Shown piece by piece: positions 7,058 to 15,454 of a stretch of DNA of 16,857 nt. The stretch comes from Azonexaceae bacterium. Its GTDB lineage: Bacteria; Pseudomonadota; Gammaproteobacteria; Burkholderiales; Rhodocyclaceae. A program made the position numbers and the translations under genes. Location of the stretch: the NCBI GenBank assembly GCA_009469665.1, contig SSTB01000126.1:1-16857 (forward strand). Direction: 5' to 3'. Within the stretch, counting starts at the first letter, position 1. Each line of letters starts with the position of its first letter. The notes beneath the pieces are model-generated. The model was not told the DNA's origin. It was given only the letters and a program-made list of their open reading frames with translations, and made no database searches.

Positions 7058-8343
7058 GTCAAACCCTCCAGGCGGTGCGTGGCATGCCCGACATCCTGCC
7101 CGCCGAAGCCGAATTCTGGGAACTGTTCGAAGACACCGTGCGTTCCTGGCTGAAAGCCTACGGCTACCGCCCCATCCGCATGCCTATCGTCGAACCGACG
7201 CCTCTCTTCAAGCGGGCCATCGGCGAGGTCACCGACATCGTCGAAAAGGAGATGTACTCCTTCGTCGATAGCCTCAATGGCGAACCCCTGACTCTGCGGC
7301 CCGAGGGGACCGCCGGCTGCGTGCGGGCCGTCATCCAGCATAACCTTGCCGCCCAGCAGCCCCAGCGCCTCTACTACCTGGGCCCCATGTTCCGCCATGA
7401 GCGCCCCCAGAAGGGGCGCTACCGCCAGTTTCACCAAGTGGGGGTCGAGGCCCTTGGTTTTTCCGGGCCGGACATCGATGCCGAAATGATCCTCATGGGT
7501 GCCCGCCTGTGGGCCGATTTGGGGCTCGAGGGCATCGAGCTGCAGTTGAACAGCCTGGGCCAGCCGGAGGAACGGGCCCAGCACCGGGCCGCTCTCATCG
7601 CCCATTTCGAGCAACACTTCGATCTCCTGGACGAAGACGCCCGCCGACGTCTGTACACCAATCCCCTGCGCATCCTGGACAGCAAAAACCCGGCCCTGCA
7701 GGATCTGTGTGCCGCGGCGCCCCGCCTCATCGACTTCCTGGGTGCCGAATCCCTGGCTCATTTCGATGGCGTGCAGCGGATCCTGAAGGATGCGGGCATT
7801 CCCTACACCCTCAATCCCCGGCTGGTGCGCGGTCTGGACTATTACAACCTCACCGTGTTCGAGTGGGTGACCGACCGCCTGGGCGCCCAGGGCACCGTGT
7901 GTGCCGGGGGCCGTTATGACGGGCTGGTTGCCCAGTTGGGAGGCAAGCCCACGCCAGCCTGCGGCTTTGCCATGGGGGTTGAGCGTCTGGTGGCGCTCAT
8001 CCGCGACAGCGGCGGAGAACCGGCCGCCCCCTCCCCCGACGTCTACCTCGTGCACCAGGGCGAGGCGGCCGCGCGACTTGCCTTCCGCGCGGCTGAGGGC
8101 TTGCGGGACCAAGGGATCAACGTCCTGCTCCATTGCGGCGGCGGCAGCTTCAAGTCGCAGATGAAAAAGGCCGACGCCAGCGGCGCGCCTTTCGCCGTGG
8201 TCATCGGCGACGACGAGGCAGCGGGCGGCGAGGCCCAATTGAAGCTCCTGCGGCAGGAAGGCGGCGGGCAGACGAAAATGAAGGTCGATGACCTGGCCGA
8301 GGCCATCATCGAGCAGATGTTCGATAGCGAAGACGAGGAATAA
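7054..8343 (+). CDS. hisS: Histidyl-tRNA synthetase
   Basis: This class II aminoacyl-tRNA synthetase charges tRNA-His. The 429 residues begin with [10 protein letters not shown] (7-16). They contain TLRPEGTAG (80-88), motif 2 [21 protein letters not shown] (108-128) and the histidine-specific motif [13 protein letters not shown] (259-271). [14 protein letters not shown] (284-297) precedes motif 3, which reads GFAMGVERL (304-312). The C-terminal anticodon-binding domain occupies roughly 328-425. The ATG overlaps the ispG stop (ATGA 7054-7057) and its SD is weak, so translation is probably coupled. The gene order ispG-hisS-yfgM-bamB-der matches E. coli. Confidence 0.98.
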   Translation: MSQTLQAVRGMPDILPAEAEFWELFEDTVRSWLKAYGYRPIRMPIVEPTPLFKRAIGEVTDIVEKEMYSFVDSLNGEPLTLRPEGTAGCVRAVIQHNLAAQQPQRLYYLGPMFRHERPQKGRYRQFHQVGVEALGFSGPDIDAEMILMGARLWADLGLEGIELQLNSLGQPEERAQHRAALIAHFEQHFDLLDEDARRRLYTNPLRILDSKNPALQDLCAAAPRLIDFLGAESLAHFDGVQRILKDAGIPYTLNPRLVRGLDYYNLTVFEWVTDRLGAQGTVCAGGRYDGLVAQLGGKPTPACGFAMGVERLVALIRDSGGEPAAPSPDVYLVHQGEAAARLAFRAAEGLRDQGINVLLHCGGGSFKSQMKKADASGAPFAVVIGDDEAAGGEAQLKLLRQEGGGQTKMKVDDLAEAIIEQMFDSEDEE

Positions 8344-8348
8344 AGACC

Positions 8349-9002
8349 ATGGCGCACTACGATCTCGAAGAACAGGAACAGATCGACACCCTGAAAACCT
8401 GGTGGAAGATGTACGGCAACCTGGTGACCGGGCTTGCCCTGGCCGTAGCCCTCGGCGTGGTCGGCTGGCAGGGCTGGAACTGGTACCAGCGCGGTCAGGT
8501 GGCCCAGGCTTCGGCAGTCTTTGCCGCCCTTGAGCAGGCAGTGACTTCCCGCGACATGCAGCGGGTCAAGACGGTGACGGGTGAACTGACCGAAAAATAC
8601 TCCGGTACCCCCTATGCGTCCCTGGCCGCCCTCCTGGCCGCCAAGACCTCTTTCGAAGCCGGTGACGGCAAGACCGCCAAGGCCCAGCTTGCCTGGGTGG
8701 CAGAGAATGGCCAGGAGGAGCTGAAAGATATTGGCCGCCTGCGTCTGGCTGCCGTCCTGCTCGACGAAGCGGCATACGACGAGGCCCTCAAGACCCTTGC
8801 TGGAGGTCAGGGGGCAGCCTATGCAGGACGCTTCGCCGAACTCCGCGGCGACGTTCTGGCCGCCCAGGGCAAGAAGAGCGAGGCCCGCGCCGCCTACAAG
8901 ACCGCCCTGGAAAGCATGGAAAGCAAGTCCAAGGCCCAGGGGGGCAGCCCCTACCGCGACATCGTGCAGCAGAAAGTCGACGCCCTGGGGGATGCCGCGT
9001 GA
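8349..9002 (+). CDS. yfgM: YfgM-like membrane-anchored TPR protein
   Basis: The 217-residue protein has a short cytoplasmic N-terminus (MAHYDLEEQEQIDTLKTWWK), one transmembrane helix at about 24-44 (NLVTGLALAVALGVVGWQGW), and a periplasmic Ala/Lys-rich helical domain of TPR-like repeats. This matches the YfgM family (DUF2133/TPR_21). In E. coli YfgM associates with PpiD and the SecYEG translocon and assists periplasmic protein maturation. GAGGAA (8335-8340) sits 8 bases before the ATG, inside the end of hisS. The stop overlaps the bamB GTG start. The family is clear from sequence and synteny; the role is taken from the E. coli homologue. Confidence 0.88.
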   Translation: MAHYDLEEQEQIDTLKTWWKMYGNLVTGLALAVALGVVGWQGWNWYQRGQVAQASAVFAALEQAVTSRDMQRVKTVTGELTEKYSGTPYASLAALLAAKTSFEAGDGKTAKAQLAWVAENGQEELKDIGRLRLAAVLLDEAAYDEALKTLAGGQGAAYAGRFAELRGDVLAAQGKKSEARAAYKTALESMESKSKAQGGSPYRDIVQQKVDALGDAA

Positions 9003-10165
9003 AGCCGCAGCGCCTGAGCGCGGCCCTGGCCGCCGCCAGCCTCGTCTTCGTGAGCGGATGCGCGACGATATCCGACGCCATAGACGCGGTAAATCCCTTC
9101 TCCTCCTCCGGCCCCAAAATGGCTGAACTCACCCCCTTTACGCCCACCGTGGACCTCAAGACCGCGTGGACCGCCAGCATGGGCAAGGCTGCCCACTACG
9201 CCCTCGTTCCCGCGGTCGTCGGCAACGCCGTATTCGTCGCGGGCGGTGACGGTGGCATCGCCAAGTTCGAGGAAGGGGTCCAGGTCTGGCGCGTGAACGC
9301 CGGCCAGTCCCTGTCCGGCGGCGTCGGCAGTGACGGGAAGCTGGTCGTGGTCGGCACGGCCAAGGGCGATGTTCTGGCCTTTGCGGCCGCGGACGGCAAG
9401 CCCCTCTGGCAGACCAGGGTGAGCAGCGAAGTCCTTGCGCCGCCTGCGGTGGGTGAGCCGGGCGTTGCCGTGCGTAGCGGTGATAATCGCGTCTTCCTGC
9501 TCGACGGGGCCGACGGCAAGCGCAAGTGGGTCTATCAGCGCCCCACGCCCTCGCTGTCCCTGCGTTCCATCGCGGCGCCCGTTTTTGCCGATCGTTTCAT
9601 TTTCGTCGGCTTTCCGGGGGGCAAACTCGTGGCACTGGCATTGAACAACGGTGGAACGGTCTGGGAAGGCACGGTGGCCCTGCCGCGCGGGACCACCGAA
9701 CTCGACCGGGTGGCCGATGTGGTGGCGCCGCCGGTCGTGGATGGCAGGACAGTGTGCGCCGTCGCGTATCAGGGACGAGTCGCCTGCTTCGACCTGGCGC
9801 AGGGGGGCAATCTCGTCTGGGCGCGGGACTTTTCCTCCGCCGCCGGCATTGCCCTGGATGGGCGCTATCTATTCCTCACCGACGACAGCGGGGCTGTCCA
9901 TGCCCTCGATCGGGCAACCGGCGCCTCCGTCTGGAAGCAGGACAAGCTCCTCAATCGCCGAGTGTCCGCGCCGGCGGTTCGTCGGGGCCTAGTCGCCGTG
10001 GGCGATGTGAAGGGCGTGGTGCATTTCCTCAGCCGGGAGGATGGCTCCTTCGCGGCCCGTCACAACACGGATGGCGGAGCCATCGTCGCGGCACCCCAGG
10101 TTGTCGGGACGAATTTCCTCGTTCAGACGGTCGGCGGCGGCGTCAGTGCCCTGGCGGTCGAGTGA
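8999..10165 (+). CDS. bamB: Outer-membrane assembly lipoprotein BamB
   Basis: BamB is the beta-propeller lipoprotein of the BAM complex that inserts beta-barrel proteins into the outer membrane. Its 388 residues start at GTG 8999, which overlaps the yfgM stop (GTGA) and is preceded by GGGGGA (8987-8992). A lipoprotein signal peptide ends in VSGC, with the lipid-modified cysteine at C21. The rest is made of PQQ/WD40-like blades, for example GDVLAFAAADGKPLWQTRV, NRVFLLDGADGKRKWVYQR, GKLVALALNNGGTVWEG and GAVHALDRATGASVWKQDKL, as expected for an eight-bladed propeller. The neighbours yfgM and der are the same as in E. coli. Confidence 0.96.
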   Translation: MKPQRLSAALAAASLVFVSGCATISDAIDAVNPFSSSGPKMAELTPFTPTVDLKTAWTASMGKAAHYALVPAVVGNAVFVAGGDGGIAKFEEGVQVWRVNAGQSLSGGVGSDGKLVVVGTAKGDVLAFAAADGKPLWQTRVSSEVLAPPAVGEPGVAVRSGDNRVFLLDGADGKRKWVYQRPTPSLSLRSIAAPVFADRFIFVGFPGGKLVALALNNGGTVWEGTVALPRGTTELDRVADVVAPPVVDGRTVCAVAYQGRVACFDLAQGGNLVWARDFSSAAGIALDGRYLFLTDDSGAVHALDRATGASVWKQDKLLNRRVSAPAVRRGLVAVGDVKGVVHFLSREDGSFAARHNTDGGAIVAAPQVVGTNFLVQTVGGGVSALAVE

Positions 10166-10173
10166 GGATCGCC

Positions 10174-10203
10174 ATGGCTGAAGCCCCGCGGGGCTGGCGA
10201 TGA
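10174..10203 (+). CDS. Possible 9-codon minicistron upstream of der
   Basis: ATG 10174 opens a short frame, MAEAPRGWR, ending in TGA 10201-10203, which overlaps the der start (ATGA 10200-10203). It is preceded by a good SD, GAGGA (10164-10168), at 5-base spacing, whereas der itself has no clear SD outside a palindrome. The arrangement resembles a translational-coupling minicistron, but so short a frame can arise by chance. Confidence 0.35.
   Translation: MAEAPRGWR
10182..10195 (+). promoter_or_regulatory. Palindrome just before the der start
   Basis: AGCCCCGCGGGGCT is a perfect 14-base palindrome ending 4 bases before the der ATG. In RNA it could fold as a short GC hairpin and hide the only G-rich stretch near the start. 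It lies within the 9-codon frame, so ribosomes reading that frame would open it. Confidence 0.5.
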
Positions 10204-11531
10204 AACCGACCGTCGTCCTGGTGGGACGCCCGAACGTCGGCAAGTCCACCCTCTTCAACCGGCTGACCCGGTCGCGGGATGCCTTGGTTGCCGACCTTCC
10301 CGGCCTGACCCGGGACCGTCACTACGGCCACGGACGTCTGGGCGGCAAGCCCTACTTGGTGGTCGATACCGGCGGCTTCGAACCCTTGGTCAAGGATGGC
10401 ATCCTGCATGAGATGGCCCGCCAGACCGAGCAGGCCATCGCCGAGGCCGATGCCGTCATCTTCGTGGTTGATGGGCGCAATGGCGTCACGCCCCACGACA
10501 AGGAAATCGCCAATCGCCTGCGTTGTCTCCAGCGGCCGGTGCTCGTCGCGGTCAACAAGACCGAAGGCATGAACCGGGGCATGGTCGAGGCCGAATTCCA
10601 CGAACTGGGTCTGGGCGATCCCCACTCTATTTCAGCCTCCCACGGGGAGGGGGTGCGGGGTCTGGTCGACCTCGCCCTGGAGAGCTTCCCCGAGCCGGAA
10701 GAGGAGGAGGGCGAGGACGCCGCCGTCCGGGTGGCCATCGTGGGGCGGCCGAATGCCGGCAAGTCCACGCTCATCAACACCCTCCTGGGCGAGGAGCGGG
10801 TCATTGCCTTCGACGCTCCCGGCACCACGCGGGACGCCATCGCCGTCGATTTCGAACGTCGTGGCCGTCGCTACGTGCTGGTGGATACCGCGGGCATGCG
10901 CCGCCGCGGCAAGGTCTTCGAGGCAGTGGAAAAGTTCTCCGTGGTCAAGACCCTGCAGGCCATCGAGGAGGCCCAGGTCGTCATTCTGATGGTCGATGCA
11001 CGCCAGGATGTGTCCGACCAGGACGCCCACATCGCCGATTTCGTGGTCCAGTCCGGCCGGGCTCTGGTGGTGGCCATCAACAAGTGGGACGGCCTGGACC
11101 GCTACGTGCGCGAGCAGACCCGGGCTGTGCTGGAAAGGAAATTGAAATTTCTCGATTTCGCCCGCTTTCATTTCATTTCCGCCAAGGAAAACGTCGGGCT
11201 CGACGCGCTCTTCAAGTCGGTGGATAGCGCCTTCAGTGCCGCCATGGCCAAGCTATCGACGCCGCGACTCACCCGGGTTCTGGCCGATGCCGTCGCCCGG
11301 CAGGCGCCGCCCCGGCACGGACTCTTTCGGCCAAAACCCCGATACGCCCACCAGGGGGGCTCCAATCCGCCGGTGGTGGTGATCCACGGCAGCGCGGTGG
11401 ATCATATCGGCGACAGCTACCGGCGTTATCTCGAACATACTTTCCGCGAGGCCTTCAAATTACAGGGCACTCCGCTGCGTATTCAGTTCGTCACGGGTCA
11501 TAATCCCTACGCCGACGACAAAAAGAAATAA
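10200..11531 (+). CDS. der: Double-Era-domain ribosome assembly GTPase Der (EngA)
   Basis: Der is an essential GTPase with two tandem G domains that acts in 50S subunit assembly. The 443 residues show G domain 1 with GRPNVGKS (9-16), DTGG (56-59) and NKTEG (119-123). An acidic linker ([12 protein letters not shown], about 164-175) joins it to G domain 2 with GRPNAGKS (182-189), DTAG (229-232) and NKWD (294-297). A C-terminal KH-like domain covers about 350-440, and the protein ends in a Lys-rich tail (DDKKK). The N-terminus [20 protein letters not shown] fixes the start. The start overlaps a 9-codon upstream frame, and the stop TAA shares its last A with a further short frame leading to hfq. 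Confidence 0.98.
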   Translation: MKPTVVLVGRPNVGKSTLFNRLTRSRDALVADLPGLTRDRHYGHGRLGGKPYLVVDTGGFEPLVKDGILHEMARQTEQAIAEADAVIFVVDGRNGVTPHDKEIANRLRCLQRPVLVAVNKTEGMNRGMVEAEFHELGLGDPHSISASHGEGVRGLVDLALESFPEPEEEEGEDAAVRVAIVGRPNAGKSTLINTLLGEERVIAFDAPGTTRDAIAVDFERRGRRYVLVDTAGMRRRGKVFEAVEKFSVVKTLQAIEEAQVVILMVDARQDVSDQDAHIADFVVQSGRALVVAINKWDGLDRYVREQTRAVLERKLKFLDFARFHFISAKENVGLDALFKSVDSAFSAAMAKLSTPRLTRVLADAVARQAPPRHGLFRPKPRYAHQGGSNPPVVVIHGSAVDHIGDSYRRYLEHTFREAFKLQGTPLRIQFVTGHNPYADDKKK

Positions 11532-11541
11532 TGTTTTGGCA

Positions 11542-11559
11542 GCCGAATCGAAATTCGGT
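11542..11559 (+). promoter_or_regulatory. Small hairpin in the der-hfq gap
   Basis: CCGAAT (11543-11548), loop CGAA and ATTCGG (11553-11558) form a perfect 6-bp stem, extended by a G-T wobble at 11542/11559. No T-tract follows, so it is unlikely to terminate transcription. It may be part of the hfq 5' leader or mark a promoter region. I could not pick a convincing -35/-10 pair in this gap. Confidence 0.45.
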
Positions 11560-11598
11560 ACCCTTGCGTTTCATAACAACATCCGTGGAGTCCACACC

Positions 11599-11838
11599 AT
11601 GAGCAATAAAGGGCAAATGCTACAAGACCCGTTCCTCAACGCCCTACGCCGGGAGCACGTGCCGGTCTCGATCTACCTGGTCAATGGCATCAAACTCCAG
11701 GGGCAGGTCGAATCCTTCGATCAGTACGTCGTGCTGCTCAAGAACACCGTGACCCAGATGGTGTACAAGCATGCCATCTCCACCGTCGTTCCCGCACGGC
11801 CGGTCAATATCCAGCAGGAACAGGCGGCCGCCGAATAA
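11599..11838 (+). CDS. hfq: RNA chaperone Hfq
   Basis: Hfq forms a hexameric Sm-like ring that promotes sRNA-mRNA pairing. The 79-residue protein from ATG 11599 ([20 protein letters not shown]) has the Sm1 segment ([20 protein letters not shown]) and the Sm2 segment [11 protein letters not shown]9 and the FDQYVVLL region needed for RNA binding are in place, and a short Gln/Ala-rich tail (QQEQAAAE) follows. It is shorter than E. coli Hfq (102 aa), as usual for betaproteobacteria. GTGGAG (11585-11590) gives a good SD. An in-frame extension to a TTG at 11536 does not look like Hfq and is discounted. The hfq-hflX-hflK-hflC order is conserved in proteobacteria. Confidence 0.98.
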   Translation: MSNKGQMLQDPFLNALRREHVPVSIYLVNGIKLQGQVESFDQYVVLLKNTVTQMVYKHAISTVVPARPVNIQQEQAAAE

Positions 11839-11855
11839 GCTCCGTTTTCTACCTG

Positions 11856-11869
11856 CCCGCCCGGGCGGG
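11856..11869. repeat. GC palindrome between hfq and hflX
   Basis: CCCGCCCGGGCGGG is a perfect 14-base palindrome in the 57-base hfq-hflX gap. No T-tract follows. It might weaken read-through or stabilise the hfq message, but its function is not evident. Confidence 0.4.
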
Positions 11870-11895
11870 GTGTCATCTGCTTCCTTCCTGCTTCC

Positions 11896-13038
11896 ATGCT
11901 TGAGCGTCCCGCCGCCGGCGAAAGGGCGCTGCTCGTCCAGCTCGATTTCGGTCAGCGGGATTTCGAGGACCAGTTGGAAGAGGTCCGTCTGCTTGCCCAA
12001 TCCGCGGGCGGCGTGGTGTGCGGCGAAGTGAGCGGTCGACGGCATAGTCCCGACCCCAAGACCTTTGCCGGCAAGGGCAAGGTGCAGGAAATTGCCGCCC
12101 TCCTGGCTGCTGCGGATGCCGATCTGGTGATTTTCAACCATGAGTTGTCGCCGGCCCAGGAACGGAATCTGGAGCGGGAACTCAAATGCCGGGTGATCGA
12201 CCGCACCAGTCTCATCCTCGATATTTTCGCCCTGCGCGCCCAGAGCGCCGAAGGCAAGCTCCAGGTGGAACTCGCCCAGCTCGAGCATCTCTCCACCCGC
12301 CTGGTGCGCGGCTGGACCCACCTGGAAAGGCAGCGCGGCGGCATCGGCCTGCGCGGTCCGGGGGAAACCCAACTGGAAACCGACCGCCGCCTTCTCGGCA
12401 ATCGGGTCAAGACCCTCAAGGAGCGCCTGGAGCGTCTGTCGCGCCAGCGGGACGTGCAGCGCAAGGCGCGGGGGCGGGGCGAGGTGCTCAACGTCTCCCT
12501 GGTGGGCTATACCAACGCCGGCAAATCGACCCTGTTCAACGCCCTCACCAAGGCCGGTGTCTATGCCGCCAACCAGCTCTTCGCCACCCTGGATACGACG
12601 TCGCGCAAACTGTGGGTCGAGGGGGCAGTCAATATCGTCATCTCGGACACGGTGGGGTTCATCCGTGACCTTCCCCATTCCCTGGTGGCGGCCTTCCACG
12701 CCACTTTGGAGGCCACTGCGGCCGCCGATATCCTTCTGCACGTGGTCGACAGCGCCAACCATGCCCGGGATGAGCAAATCGCCGAGGTCAACAAGGTTCT
12801 GGCCGAAATCGGCGCCGATCGGGTACCCCAGATCCTCGTATGGAACAAGATCGACCTCACCGAGGCCGGCGCCGGGGTCGAAAGGGACGAATATGATAGA
12901 ATCCGCCGCGTCCGCGTCAGTGCCCGCAGCGGCGAAGGCCTGGGTCTCCTGCGTGGGGCGCTGGCCGAGGCCGCCAGCCAAAAATCCGCCGCCCGTCAGG
13001 CTGCCCTCGACGCCGCCGCCAATCTGCCAGTTTCCTAA
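11896..13038 (+). CDS. hflX: Ribosome-associated GTPase HflX
   Basis: HflX binds 50S subunits and can split stalled ribosomes after stress. The 380 residues open with the typical MLERPAAGERALLVQLDF. The HflX-specific N-domain includes RRHSPDPKTFAGKGKVQEI (48-66) and the glycine-rich linker GGIGLRGPGETQLETDRR (148-165). G-domain motifs are G1 GYTNAGKS (204-211), G3 DTVGF (251-255), G4 NKID (317-320) and G5 near VSARSGEG (341-348). It is shorter at the C-terminus than the 426-aa E. coli protein. No good SD precedes ATG 11896, so the start rests on homology. Confidence 0.96.
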   Translation: MLERPAAGERALLVQLDFGQRDFEDQLEEVRLLAQSAGGVVCGEVSGRRHSPDPKTFAGKGKVQEIAALLAAADADLVIFNHELSPAQERNLERELKCRVIDRTSLILDIFALRAQSAEGKLQVELAQLEHLSTRLVRGWTHLERQRGGIGLRGPGETQLETDRRLLGNRVKTLKERLERLSRQRDVQRKARGRGEVLNVSLVGYTNAGKSTLFNALTKAGVYAANQLFATLDTTSRKLWVEGAVNIVISDTVGFIRDLPHSLVAAFHATLEATAAADILLHVVDSANHARDEQIAEVNKVLAEIGADRVPQILVWNKIDLTEAGAGVERDEYDRIRRVRVSARSGEGLGLLRGALAEAASQKSAARQAALDAAANLPVS

Positions 13039-13080
13039 ACACAGATCCACTCGCCCATGATTCCAACCCTAGGCATTCTC

Positions 13081-14379
13081 ATGTCGCTCAACGACCCCCA
13101 GTGGGGCAACCGCGGCGGTAACGACGGCGGTGATTCCGGTGGGCCGCGCCGCCCCAATCAGGGGCCGCCGGATCTGGAAGAGCTTTGGCGGGATTTCAAC
13201 CGCAAGCTCTCGGGAATGTTCGGCAAAAAAGGGGGGGGCGGCAACAACGGCGGCGGGGACGGTCCGCGCATGCCCCAGATCGATTTCAATCCGCGCTTCC
13301 TGGGCGGTGGGCTGGGGCTCCTGGCTGGGCTGATCGTCGCCGTCTGGCTCGCCTCCGGCTTCTACATCGTCGACCAGTCCCAGCGCGGCGTCGTACTGCG
13401 CTTCGGCAGTTTCAACGAAACCACCGAGGCTGGCCTGCGCTGGCGTTTTCCCTACCCCGTCGAATCCCACGAACTGGTCAATCTGTCCGGCGTGCGCACC
13501 GTGGAAATCGGCTATCGCGGCAGCGAACGCAACAAGGTGCTCAAGGAAGCCCTGATGCTGACCGACGACGAGAACATCGTGAACATCCAGTTCGCCGTCC
13601 AGTACATCCTGAAGGATCCCGTCGAATACCTGTTCAACAACCGCCATCCCGACGATGCGGTCATGGGTGCCGCAGAGGCTGCCGTGCGCGAGATTGTCGG
13701 CAAGAGCAAGATGGACTACGTGCTCTACGAGGGGCGTGAGCAGATCGCTGCCCAGGCTTCCAAGCTGATGCAGGACATTCTGGATCGCTACAAGAGCGGC
13801 ATCCTGATCTCCAAGGTCACCATGCAGAACGCCCAGCCGCCCGAGCAGGTCCAGTCGGCCTTCGACGATGCTGTGAAGGCCGGTCAGGACCGGGAGCGGC
13901 AGAAGAATGAAGGCCAGGCCTACGCCAACGACGTCATTCCGCGCGCCAAGGGAACGGCCGCCCGCCTGATCGAAGAGGCCAACGGCTATCGCCAGCGCCT
14001 CGTCGCCACCGCCGAGGGCGATGCCTCCCGCTTCAAGCAATTGCAGACCGAATACGCCAAAGCTCCGGAAGTCACCCGGCAACGTCTCTACCTGGAAACC
14101 ATGCAGCAGGTCTATTCCAATACCAGCAAGGTCCTCATCGACACCAAGGGGCAGGGCAACCTGCTCTATCTCCCCCTGGACAAGCTTATGCAGGCTGCCG
14201 GGGCCGCCTCCGCAGTGGCGGGTTCACCTGCGCCTGACGCTTCGGGTTCCACCACGCGGGCGGCGCCCCTGTCAAATGAATCACCGCCCCAGGTGGAGAA
14301 GGCGCCCCAGGTCTACTCCTCCTCCGGCGCTAGGGACCGCGACGCCCTACGGGGCCGTGAGCGGGAGGGCCGGCCATGA
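13081..14379 (+). CDS. hflK: FtsH protease modulator HflK (SPFH family)
   Basis: HflK assembles with HflC into a large membrane cage around the FtsH protease and modulates its activity. From ATG 13081 the protein has 432 residues. It has a Gly/Asn-rich cytoplasmic N-terminus (about 1-65), a transmembrane helix near 75-95 (GGGLGLLAGLIVAVWLASGF), and an SPFH/band-7 domain starting at YIVDQSQRGVVLRFG (95-109). A coiled-coil region follows, and the tail after about 380 is Ala/Ser/Pro-rich. I prefer this start over ATG 13057, which adds MIPTLGIL, because MSLNDPQWGNRGG is the typical start. Neither has a strong SD. An A6G8 run (13225-13238) lies in the N-terminal coding part. The stop overlaps hflC. 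Confidence 0.95.
   Translation: MSLNDPQWGNRGGNDGGDSGGPRRPNQGPPDLEELWRDFNRKLSGMFGKKGGGGNNGGGDGPRMPQIDFNPRFLGGGLGLLAGLIVAVWLASGFYIVDQSQRGVVLRFGSFNETTEAGLRWRFPYPVESHELVNLSGVRTVEIGYRGSERNKVLKEALMLTDDENIVNIQFAVQYILKDPVEYLFNNRHPDDAVMGAAEAAVREIVGKSKMDYVLYEGREQIAAQASKLMQDILDRYKSGILISKVTMQNAQPPEQVQSAFDDAVKAGQDRERQKNEGQAYANDVIPRAKGTAARLIEEANGYRQRLVATAEGDASRFKQLQTEYAKAPEVTRQRLYLETMQQVYSNTSKVLIDTKGQGNLLYLPLDKLMQAAGAASAVAGSPAPDASGSTTRAAPLSNESPPQVEKAPQVYSSSGARDRDALRGREREGRP
13225..13238 (+). other. A6G8 homopolymer tract within hflK
   Basis: Six A residues are followed directly by eight G residues, in frame as AAA AAA GGG GGG GG(C), encoding KKGGG. Such tracts are prone to replication slippage and sequencing indels, and A-AAA-AAG matches a -1 frameshift heptamer. 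The frame is intact in this copy. Confidence 0.7.
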
Positions 14380-15272
14380 GACCGTCCTTCGGACTGATCG
14401 GCTTCATTTTCGCCACCCTTCTGGCCGTGCTCGCCATGGCCGTGTTCACCGTAGATCAGCGCCAGTTCGCCCTGGTCTTCCAACTGGGCGAAGTTCGCAG
14501 CACCATTACCGAGCCGGGCCTTTACGTCAAGGTTCCCCTGGTGCAGAACGTGCGCTATTTCGACAAGCGCATCCTCACCCTGGACAACTCCGACCCCGAG
14601 CGCTTCATCACGTCAGAAAAGAAAAACGTCCTGGTCGATTCCTACATCAAGTGGCGCATCGTCGATCCCAAGCTCTACTACATCTCGGTGAGCGGTGACG
14701 AGTCCCGGGCTCGCACCCGGCTCAACCAGACGGTCAATGCTGGCCTGCGTGAAGAGTTCGGCAAGCGCACCGTCCACGACGTCGTTTCCGGTGAGCGCGA
14801 CAGGATCATGGCCGACATGGTCGTCAAGGCCGATGCCGACGCCCGCAAGATCGGCGTGCAGATCGTCGACGTGCGCCTCAAGCGGGTGGAACTGCCCACC
14901 GAGGTCAGCGAGGCGGTCTATCGCCGCATGGAGGCCGAGCGCAAGCGGGTAGCCAACGAACTACGTTCCGAAGGCGCCGCCGAGGCCGAGAAGATTCGCG
15001 CCGACGCCGATCGTCAGCGGGAAGTGATCGTCGCCGAAGCCTATCGTGACGCCCAGAAGATCAAGGGCGAGGGGGATGCCAAAGCGGCCGCCCTCTACTC
15101 CCAGGCCATGGGTTCGAGCCCAGAGTTCTATGCCTTCTATCGCAGCCTGGAAGCCTACCGCAACAGCTTCCGCAACAAGAGCGACGTCCTGGTCGTCGAG
15201 CCCGGGTCAGACTTCTTCAAGTACATGAAAAACGTGGGCCGGGGCGGCGACGGTGACGGCAAGCACCGATGA
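14376..15272 (+). CDS. hflC: FtsH protease modulator HflC (SPFH family)
   Basis: HflC is the partner of HflK in the FtsH-HflKC membrane complex. The 298-residue protein has an N-terminal transmembrane helix at about 7-26 (LIGFIFATLLAVLAMAVFTV). The SPFH domain begins at VDQRQFALVFQLGEVRSTI, and a long charged helical region covers about 190-250 (RMEAERKRVANELRSEGAAE). The C-terminus reads DVLVVEPGSDFFKYMKN. ATG 14376 overlaps the hflK stop and has GGGAGGG (14363-14369) at 6-base spacing, the clear arrangement of a co-translated pair. Confidence 0.97.
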   Translation: MRPSFGLIGFIFATLLAVLAMAVFTVDQRQFALVFQLGEVRSTITEPGLYVKVPLVQNVRYFDKRILTLDNSDPERFITSEKKNVLVDSYIKWRIVDPKLYYISVSGDESRARTRLNQTVNAGLREEFGKRTVHDVVSGERDRIMADMVVKADADARKIGVQIVDVRLKRVELPTEVSEAVYRRMEAERKRVANELRSEGAAEAEKIRADADRQREVIVAEAYRDAQKIKGEGDAKAAALYSQAMGSSPEFYAFYRSLEAYRNSFRNKSDVLVVEPGSDFFKYMKNVGRGGDGDGKHR

Positions 15273-15454
15273 GCTCGACGCTCCTGCTGGCCTTCGCCCT
15301 CATGCTCGTGCTCGAAGGCGTGATGCCCTTTGTCGCGCCGCGCGCCTGGCGTGAAACCTTCATTCGCCTGACCCGCATGAACGACGGGCAGATTCGCTTC
15401 ATCGGCCTCACTTCCATGCTCGTCGGCCTCGTCCTCATCGTCCTCTTCCAATGA
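15269..15454 (+). CDS. DUF2065 (YjeT-like) small membrane protein
   Basis: The 61-residue protein has two hydrophobic segments, at about 4-22 ([19 protein letters not shown]) and 43-60 ([17 protein letters not shown]). They flank a short basic loop, [20 protein letters not shown]. This is the DUF2065 layout, found between hflC and hisZ or purA in many proteobacteria (yjeT in E. coli). It overlaps hflC (ATGA 15269-15272) and hisZ (ATGA 15451-15454), so expression is tied to both. No biochemical function is established for the family to my knowledge. A role linked to the HflKC/FtsH membrane complex is only a context-based guess. Confidence 0.9.
   Translation: MSSTLLLAFALMLVLEGVMPFVAPRAWRETFIRLTRMNDGQIRFIGLTSMLVGLVLIVLFQ

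Noticed and set aside
11536..11598. Upstream TTG start for hfq adding 21 residues
   Set aside because: [14 protein letters not shown] is the standard Hfq start with a good SD. The extension has no Hfq character.
11856..11869. Palindrome between hfq and hflX as an intrinsic terminator
   Set aside because: No T-run follows and a zero-loop palindrome must open its centre, so it is listed only as a palindrome.
11644..13050. Antisense frame of 468 codons across hfq and hflX
   Set aside because: It runs opposite two well-recognised genes and crosses their gap. Long antisense frames are expected at this GC content and codon bias, and nothing in its translation resembles a known protein.
13057..13080. 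Earlier ATG for hflK adding MIPTLGIL
   Set aside because: No SD is visible and MSLNDPQWGN is the typical HflK start. It cannot be fully excluded because the 13081 SD is also weak.
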